Shown here: in pieces, positions 59,121 to 64,000 of the stretch
How the letters are laid out: every line of letters begins with the position of its first letter
Numbering within the stretch: position 1 is the stretch's first letter
Assembly: GCF_020447315.1 (NCBI RefSeq)
Contig: NZ_JAJADQ010000007.1
Location: forward strand, 282,856-346,855
From: Hymenobacter nitidus
Lineage (GTDB): Bacteria > Bacteroidota > Bacteroidia > Cytophagales > Hymenobacteraceae
Length of the DNA stretch: 64,000 bases
Direction: 5' to 3'
Notes under the pieces: generated by a model
What the model was told of the DNA's origin: nothing
Databases searched by the model: none
The model's input: only the letters and a program-made list of their open reading frames with translations
Position numbers and translations under genes: made by a program

Positions 59121-59630
59121 ATGGAAGACCTCATTAACCGCGTTGCGCAAAGCGCCCTGACCTCGCTCAACCTGGAAGAATTTATTCATCCCGGCGAGCG
59201 GGTGGTCTACGACATCAAGGAAAACCTCTTCCACGGCCTGATGCTACGGGAAAAGGACTTCCGCGAGTTTATCAAAACCCACGACTGGAGCCAGTACGAC
59301 GGCAAGAACGTGGCCATCATCTGCTCGGCCGATGCTATTGTGCCCACCTGGGCCTACATGCTGCTGGCCTCGAAGCTGCAGAACCACGCCCACCGCTACG
59401 TGTTCGGCAATCTGGAAGCCCTGGAGCAGGAGCTGTTCCACGAGGCCATTGCCAGCATCAACGCCGAGGATTTCCGCGACGCGAAAGTGGTAGTAAAAGG
59501 CTGCGGCACCATTCCGGTACCGACCTACGCCTACGTCGCCATTATGCAGAAGCTGCTGCCCGTTACCTCCAGCATTATGTACGGGGAGCCCTGCAGCACG
59601 GTGCCGTTGTATAAGCGGCCCAAGGCGTAG
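59121..59630 (+). CDS. DUF2480 protein
   Basis: 169 residues, soluble. Segments NRVAQSALTSLNLEEF, YDIKENLFHGLMLREKDFREF, AIICSADAIVPTWAYMLLASKL and GTIPVPTYAYVAIMQKLLP are characteristic of DUF2480, found almost only in Bacteroidota. Function is unknown. It follows tsaB by 21 bases, same strand, so the two are likely cotranscribed. Conserved Cys residues occur in CSADA and KGCG. Confidence 0.85.
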   Translation: MEDLINRVAQSALTSLNLEEFIHPGERVVYDIKENLFHGLMLREKDFREFIKTHDWSQYDGKNVAIICSADAIVPTWAYMLLASKLQNHAHRYVFGNLEALEQELFHEAIASINAEDFRDAKVVVKGCGTIPVPTYAYVAIMQKLLPVTSSIMYGEPCSTVPLYKRPKA

Positions 59631-59659
59631 GCTTAAGCCCGGATTTCCACCGAAAGAAC

Positions 59660-59689
59660 GAAGCTCATTGGCCCCCGCCGATGAGCTTC
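59660..59689 (+). terminator. Hairpin after the DUF2480 gene
   Basis: GAAGCTCAT (59660-59668) pairs perfectly with ATGAGCTTC (59681-59689). Only a short T stretch follows, so termination may be weak. Confidence 0.5.
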
Positions 59690-59775
59690 TTCGCGTTTAT
59701 AACCTTCGCTGCGGTGCTTATGCGCTGGCTGCAGTACGGAGAATATGCATCTTTGAGCCCCGATACCAGACCTGC

Positions 59776-61092
59776 ATGCCCGAACAAACTTCCGCCTCGC
59801 CCTACAAAATCAGCTTCCTGACCGGCACTGCCATCGTCATTGCCAACATGGTCGGGACCGGCGTTTTTACCAGTCTGGGGTTTCAGGTACTGGGTATCCA
59901 AAGCGGGTTTGCGCTGCTCATGCTCTGGGCCGTTGGCGGACTAATTGCCCTGTGCGGGGCTCTGTGCTACGGTGAGTTGGCGGCGGCTATGCCCCGCTCG
60001 GGTGGCGAGTACCATTACTTATCCCAGATTTATCATCCGGCGCTGGGGTTTCTTTCCGGCTGGGTTTCGGCTACCGTTGGCTTCGCCGCCCCCACGGCGC
60101 TGGCCGCTATGGCGCTGGGCAAATATGCCGCCAGCGTGTGGCCCGCCGTGTCGCCCCAGCTGTTATCCGTGGCGGTAGTGTTGGCCCTGACGGCGGTGCA
60201 TGCCGCCAGCAGCCGGGCCGGTAGCCGGTTGCAGGTGGTCGTTACGGCCGTGAAAGTGGTGGTGCTGGTAGTTTTCATCGGCGCCGGCTGGCTGCTGGCC
60301 ATTCCGCAGCCCATTGCCTTCCTGCCCCAGGGCTCCCAGGACTGGCAGCAGCTGCTGAGCCCGGCGTTTGCCGTGTCGCTCATTTATGTCTCCTACGCCT
60401 ATTCCGGCTGGAATGCTGCCGTCTACCTCACGGGGGAAGTGGCCAACCCCCAGCGCAACCTGCCCCGCATTCTGCTGGCGGGTACGGCCGTGGTACTCTT
60501 GTTATACGTCGGGCTCAATTTTGTCTTTCTCTACGGCACGCCCATTCCCAACCTGGCCGGGCAGCTGGAGGTAGGCTACGTAGCGGCCAGCCAGATTTTC
60601 GGCCCGGCAGTGGGCCGACTGATGGGCGCCGTTGTGGCCGTGCTGCTGGTTTCCACGGTCAGCTCCATGATTTTTGCCGGCCCCCGCATTATTCAGGTGA
60701 TGGGGGAGGACCTGCCCGCTCTGCGCAGCCTAGCCGTCGTTAGCAAAAACGGCATTCCGGTGCGGGCCCTGCTGCTCCAGACTATTCTCACGCTGGTGTT
60801 TATCCTGACCTCCACTTTCGAGCAGGTGCTGCTGTACGCCGGCTTCATCCTGAGCCTGTTCACGTTTCTGACCGTGCTGGGCCTGTTTGTATTACGCCTG
60901 CGCCAACCGGAACTGCCCCGCCCGTACCGCGCCTGGGGCTACCCCATCACCCCACTGATTTTCCTGGCCCTTAGTGGCTGGACGCTGCTGTTTATTCTGC
61001 GCGACAAACCCACTGAGTCGCTCTATGGCCTGGCAACGTTGGCCGTTGGGGCCGGCGTATACTTTCTGGGGCGCCGCCTGATGCGCGTCTGA
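59776..61092 (+). CDS. APC-superfamily amino acid permease
   Basis: 438 residues from ATG 59776 (MPEQTSASPYKISFLTGTAI). About 12 hydrophobic helices; TM1 has the unwound APC motif NMVGTGVFTSLG and the next SGGEYHYLSQIYHPALGFLSGW is typical of APC permeases. A later YVSYAYSGWNAAVYLTGEV also fits. The substrate should be an amino acid, exchanged or imported with a cation; exact specificity is open. Alternative TTG at 59668 would add 36 residues without membrane character. Confidence 0.9.
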   Translation: MPEQTSASPYKISFLTGTAIVIANMVGTGVFTSLGFQVLGIQSGFALLMLWAVGGLIALCGALCYGELAAAMPRSGGEYHYLSQIYHPALGFLSGWVSATVGFAAPTALAAMALGKYAASVWPAVSPQLLSVAVVLALTAVHAASSRAGSRLQVVVTAVKVVVLVVFIGAGWLLAIPQPIAFLPQGSQDWQQLLSPAFAVSLIYVSYAYSGWNAAVYLTGEVANPQRNLPRILLAGTAVVLLLYVGLNFVFLYGTPIPNLAGQLEVGYVAASQIFGPAVGRLMGAVVAVLLVSTVSSMIFAGPRIIQVMGEDLPALRSLAVVSKNGIPVRALLLQTILTLVFILTSTFEQVLLYAGFILSLFTFLTVLGLFVLRLRQPELPRPYRAWGYPITPLIFLALSGWTLLFILRDKPTESLYGLATLAVGAGVYFLGRRLMRV

Positions 61093-61121
61093 GCCACTAG
61101 TCGCCATAAGCCCGAACCGGC

Positions 61122-61129
61122 TACATTTG
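61122..61129 (+). promoter_or_regulatory. TACATTTG -7 box before the lipoprotein gene
   Basis: Exact TAnnTTTG match, 38 bases before the ATG at 61168; no clear -33 TTG at the usual distance. Confidence 0.4.
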
Positions 61130-61167
61130 CCTTTACATATATTCTTCGTAGTCCTTTTTTGTCTTAC

Positions 61168-62385
61168 ATGCGTTTATCCTGTCTCCGAGTATTGCCGGCC
61201 CTCATGCTACTGCTGGCCGCATGCTCCGAACAAAAAAAGCCCGCCGCTGAGCAAGCAGCCCCGGTAGCCTCCCCGCCGCCCGTTGCCGCCGATTCAGTTG
61301 CCCCGGCTCCCGTGCCCCCGCCCGCCCCCGACACCACCAAACTGCAGGACGTGGCTGCCTACATGGCCGGCCGCCGCGTGAGCCGCGCAAGTGAGCTGCG
61401 CTCCTTAACGTCGTCGGCCGCCTGGCAGGCTTTTGCCGCCGATGCCGACAAGAGCTGGGTAAACTACCACCAGACGCGCACCAGTAAGATTCAGCAGTGG
61501 GCCGCTACCGAGCTTGATTCCGTTCGGGCGGCCAGCCCCACCATTTTCTACCCGTTCAGTGGCCCCGACCTGCTGAATGTTGTAACGATGTTCCCGGCCA
61601 GTCAAGCCTACGTGCTGGTGGGGCTGGAGCCCGTCGGGTCGGTGCCCCGCCTGGCCACCCTGGCCAATCCGAAGCTGTACAGCGCCCTGAAAGCCTCGTT
61701 GTGGTCGGTGCTCAACTTCAGCTTTTTTCGCACCAACGACATGGCTGTTGACCTCAAGTCGGTGGAACTCGACGGCGCCTTGCCGCTGATGATGCTTTTT
61801 GCCGCCCGCACCGACCATCAGGTAACGGCCATTCGCTACGTGCAGCTCGATGCCGCCGGGCAGATTATCGATGCTGATACGGCTACTATTCACCGGCCCG
61901 GCCCGAAAGTAGTGCCCGGCGTGGAAATGAAGATTACCGATCAGAAAGGCCGGGAGAAAAGCGTGTACTACTTCTCCGCCGACCTCAGCGACTGGAAGCT
62001 GGGCCAGACCAAGGAAGCTGCCCTGCGCTACGTCCGCTCCCTGGGCCCCCTGACGACCTACGTTAAGTCGGCCACTTATCTGATGCACAAGAGCTACTTC
62101 TCCAAAGTCCGCAACCTGGTGCTGGAGCGCAGCAACTATGTTCTGCAGGATGATTCGGGCATTGCCATGAAGTATTTCCGCCCCACCGACTGGAAGTTCA
62201 CCTTTTACGGTGCCTACAAGCGGCCCATCAACCTGTTTGCCAAGCAGTATCAGCCCGCTCTCACCCAGGCCTACGCCGATTCGGTGCACAAGCCCCGCCC
62301 TTTGCCCTTCGGCACCGGCTACAACTGGCGCCAGAACGACTCCAATCTTCTGCTGGCCAAGCGGCGCACACCGCCAGCAAGCTGA
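61168..62385 (+). CDS. Hypothetical lipoprotein, 405 residues
   Basis: From ATG 61168: MRLSCLRVLPALMLLLAAC is a lipoprotein signal with lipobox LLAAC, followed by a Pro/Ala-rich linker (about 23-55). The rest contains RRVSRASELRSLTSSAAWQAFA, FYPFSGPDLLNVVTMFP, YVLVGLEPVGSVP and YLMHKSYFSKVRNLVLERS. Read together the FYPFSGPD...MFP...YVLVGLEPVG segment appears in a conserved family of Bacteroidota exported proteins, whose role I do not know. A strong terminator follows. Confidence 0.75.
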   Translation: MRLSCLRVLPALMLLLAACSEQKKPAAEQAAPVASPPPVAADSVAPAPVPPPAPDTTKLQDVAAYMAGRRVSRASELRSLTSSAAWQAFAADADKSWVNYHQTRTSKIQQWAATELDSVRAASPTIFYPFSGPDLLNVVTMFPASQAYVLVGLEPVGSVPRLATLANPKLYSALKASLWSVLNFSFFRTNDMAVDLKSVELDGALPLMMLFAARTDHQVTAIRYVQLDAAGQIIDADTATIHRPGPKVVPGVEMKITDQKGREKSVYYFSADLSDWKLGQTKEAALRYVRSLGPLTTYVKSATYLMHKSYFSKVRNLVLERSNYVLQDDSGIAMKYFRPTDWKFTFYGAYKRPINLFAKQYQPALTQAYADSVHKPRPLPFGTGYNWRQNDSNLLLAKRRTPPAS

Positions 62386-62404
62386 AGCACTACCGAAAGC
62401 AACG

Positions 62405-62437
62405 ACGGGGCGCCAACAACTCAGGTTGGCGCCCCGT
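62405..62437 (+). terminator. Terminator of the lipoprotein gene
   Basis: ACGGGGCGCCAAC (62405-62417) pairs perfectly with GTTGGCGCCCCGT (62425-62437), 7-base loop. Confidence 0.88.
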
Positions 62438-62511
62438 TCTGTTATAGAAAAGTGAAGCCGCCACTCTATATATAGTAGGTATCGGAGCCGGCCCCAAAAA
62501 CAAGACTAGTC

Positions 62512-63789
62512 ATGCGTACTACCGTCGTCCTCCTGAGTCTGGCGCTACTCTTATCGTCCGCGGCGGCCCTGTTGTCGTATCCGCAGCTTCCGCAGGGCAG
62601 CCAAGCTTCCCCGGACAGCCCTTTGCTCGACAGCCTGCTGCGTAGTGATGCCCAGTTGCTACCCATCATTAGGCGCGCTCAGGAGTATGAAGTGCAGATT
62701 ATCTATACCCAAATCAACCGGGACAAGCAGAACCGTCCTCATTTCACTCAGCATACTTTCCATCTGAATCCCCGGCAGTATTTCAACCCGGCTAGTCTGG
62801 TAAAGCTACCTGTCGCAATCCTGGCCCTCGAAAAGCTCAACCAGCTGAACCGCCCCGGCCTGAACCGAAATACCCCACTGTCGATTGGCACTGCCTTCCG
62901 CTGCCAGACCGCTGTGCCCTACAGTACCTCCCCGGATTCTAACCATATCCATACCGTTGGTAATTACATCAAGCGAATGTTGCTGGTCAGCGACAACGCT
63001 GCTTACAACAGGCTCTACGAATTCCTGGGTCAGCGTCCTCTCAACGAGCGGCTGTGTGCCTTGGGCTACCCCAGTGTCCGCATCACCCGACGTTTCGCTC
63101 CCTGCGATACTGCTGCTAATCGCCACACCAACCCCTTTGCATTCTACAATACACAAGGAGAACCCATCTACCAACAGCCAGCTGCGGTCAATCAGCTGCC
63201 GCTGCAACATCCATTAGGACGCGTAACGAAAGGCCGTGCTTATCAGGCAAGAGGGAAGATTGTCCGGGAGCCATACGATTTTACCACCGCCAACTACCTA
63301 CCGCTCCAGGATATTACGGCTATGCTAAAAGAAGTCATGTTTCCCCAGGAAGCCTCCGCGGGGTCCCAATTGAACCTGCTCCCCGCTGACTACAAGTTCT
63401 TGCGTCGGTACCTGCGTCAAACCCCTCACGGCTCCGGAGTCAGCTTATACAAGTCGAACCAGTTTCATGATGCCTATAAGAAGTATCTCTATTATGGCCG
63501 CAATCCAGACGCCCCTGTCCAGAAAGGGCTGCACATATATAATGTAGTGGGCATGTCGCACGGGTATCTGGCTGATGTGGCCTATATCATCGACTTCGAA
63601 CAACGTACCGAGTTTATGCTGAGCGCGGTTATATACGTGAATAAAGACGGTATTCTGAATGACGGCAACTACGAGTACACAACAATAGGTCTACCATTTC
63701 TAGCCCAGCTAGGTAGAAAAATTCACCAATACGAAGCGTCAAGACCTAAATTGCCAGAGTTCAACCCCAAGGCTTTGCCTGTAGAGTGA
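62512..63789 (+). CDS. Serine hydrolase of the class-A beta-lactamase fold
   Basis: 425 residues from ATG 62512, signal peptide MRTTVVLLSLALLLSSAAA. The active-site motif S-x-x-K appears as PASLVKLPVAIL (Ser and Lys near 98-101) and S-D-N as LVSDNAAYNRLYEFLG. The third motif K-T/S-G is not evident; the expected region reads YNVVGMSHGYLADVAYIID. Class-A-like hydrolases include beta-lactamases and peptidoglycan or amide hydrolases; the missing KTG argues against a normal beta-lactamase. The gene is lower in GC toward its end than its neighbours. After it, only the right-edge promoter region follows. Confidence 0.82.
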   Translation: MRTTVVLLSLALLLSSAAALLSYPQLPQGSQASPDSPLLDSLLRSDAQLLPIIRRAQEYEVQIIYTQINRDKQNRPHFTQHTFHLNPRQYFNPASLVKLPVAILALEKLNQLNRPGLNRNTPLSIGTAFRCQTAVPYSTSPDSNHIHTVGNYIKRMLLVSDNAAYNRLYEFLGQRPLNERLCALGYPSVRITRRFAPCDTAANRHTNPFAFYNTQGEPIYQQPAAVNQLPLQHPLGRVTKGRAYQARGKIVREPYDFTTANYLPLQDITAMLKEVMFPQEASAGSQLNLLPADYKFLRRYLRQTPHGSGVSLYKSNQFHDAYKKYLYYGRNPDAPVQKGLHIYNVVGMSHGYLADVAYIIDFEQRTEFMLSAVIYVNKDGILNDGNYEYTTIGLPFLAQLGRKIHQYEASRPKLPEFNPKALPVE

Positions 63790-63927
63790 GTGCTTGGGCT
63801 TAGTCGCTCAAATTTTTTTTGGGATACTGATGAACCAATCCACCCAGCTAAGAAGTTCTCTTCCAGCCTGCTGGCAGAAACACTTCGCCGGAGTCAGCGG
63901 CCTTGAACGAAAAAAGGGGGCTGTGGG

Positions 63928-63961
63928 TTTGGATCTTTCCCGGGCAAGCTGCACTTTTGCA
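63928..63961 (+). promoter_or_regulatory. Stable-RNA-type promoter at the right edge
   Basis: TTTGGA (63928-63933), 20-base spacer, CTTTTGCA (63954-63961), then CCCCCAAC: same boxes and spacing as the tRNA-Lys promoter. Downstream sequence (ACCCCCAACTCGAACGGAGG) ends at the window edge without a recognisable gene, so a tRNA or rRNA operon probably begins just beyond. Confidence 0.6.
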
Positions 63962-64000
63962 CCCCCAACTCGAACGGAGGCGGGCGTACCCCCGGAGGCG

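Noticed and set aside
63790..64000. rRNA gene at the right edge
   Set aside because: Only promoter-like sequence is present; no conserved 16S start is visible within the window.

Overview
The window looks like chromosomal DNA of a GC-rich member of the Bacteroidota, most likely Hymenobacter or a close Cytophagales relative. The main signs are a T9SS-type C-terminal sorting domain, TonB-dependent receptors with a carboxypeptidase-like N-terminal domain, four tandem PorT-like outer-membrane barrels, Bacteroidota-type promoters (TTG-N19/20-TAnnTTTG), and the absence of Shine-Dalgarno sequences before the starts I inspected (uvrA, tpiA, prmA, plsY, rpmH, the S41 peptidase, tsaB). Assignment to genus is inference; no rRNA gene lies in the window.

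Layout. 0-6.7 kb: a partial zinc-finger-like protein, an alpha/beta hydrolase whose nucleophile serine is glycine, a PD40 propeller protein, uvrA and a DUF2251-like protein. 6.7-11.4 kb: an iron-uptake pair (PepSY membrane protein and TonB siderophore receptor) behind two tandem Fur-like palindromes, divergent from a TspO-like membrane protein. 11.5-22.1 kb: tpiA, small secreted proteins, an OmpA-family lipoprotein split by an apparent -1 frameshift at a poly-A run, prmA, a 1781-residue exported protein of unknown function, and plsY. 21.2-23.2 kb: an accessory stretch with two families of inverted repeats, a small lower-GC gene whose end lies in a repeat, a 56-residue membrane protein and a 21-bp tandem repeat. 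23.2-31.9 kb: an M20 dipeptidase, four barrel paralogues, a PagL-like lipid A deacylase and a membrane protein. 31.9-42 kb: pyrD, tRNA-Lys, an outer-membrane receptor, DUF434, YifB/ComM-like ATPase, gmhA and an MsbA-like ABC exporter. 42-48.5 kb: Rieske protein, Wzi/RemB-like barrel, GNAT/FemAB-like transferase overlapping upp, and a T9SS cargo protein. 48.5-55.2 kb: RhlE-like helicase, tRNA-His, PfkB kinase, and an M61 peptidase with two paralogous lipoproteins. 55.2-63.8 kb: rpmH-rnpA-S41 peptidase, tsaB, DUF2480, an APC permease, a lipoprotein and a class-A beta-lactamase-fold hydrolase. The last 80 bases carry a stable-RNA-type promoter whose gene lies beyond the edge.

Most genes are housekeeping or cell-envelope functions. 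I do not see a CRISPR array, prophage, transposase or recognisable defence island. The items most worth a second look are the slippery-site OmpA gene, the shared stable-RNA promoter, the two genes with promoter boxes four bases before ATG, the 21-bp heptad-coding repeat, the tandem Fur-like palindromes, the catalytically altered hydrolase, and the winged-helix-like segment inside the giant exported protein.
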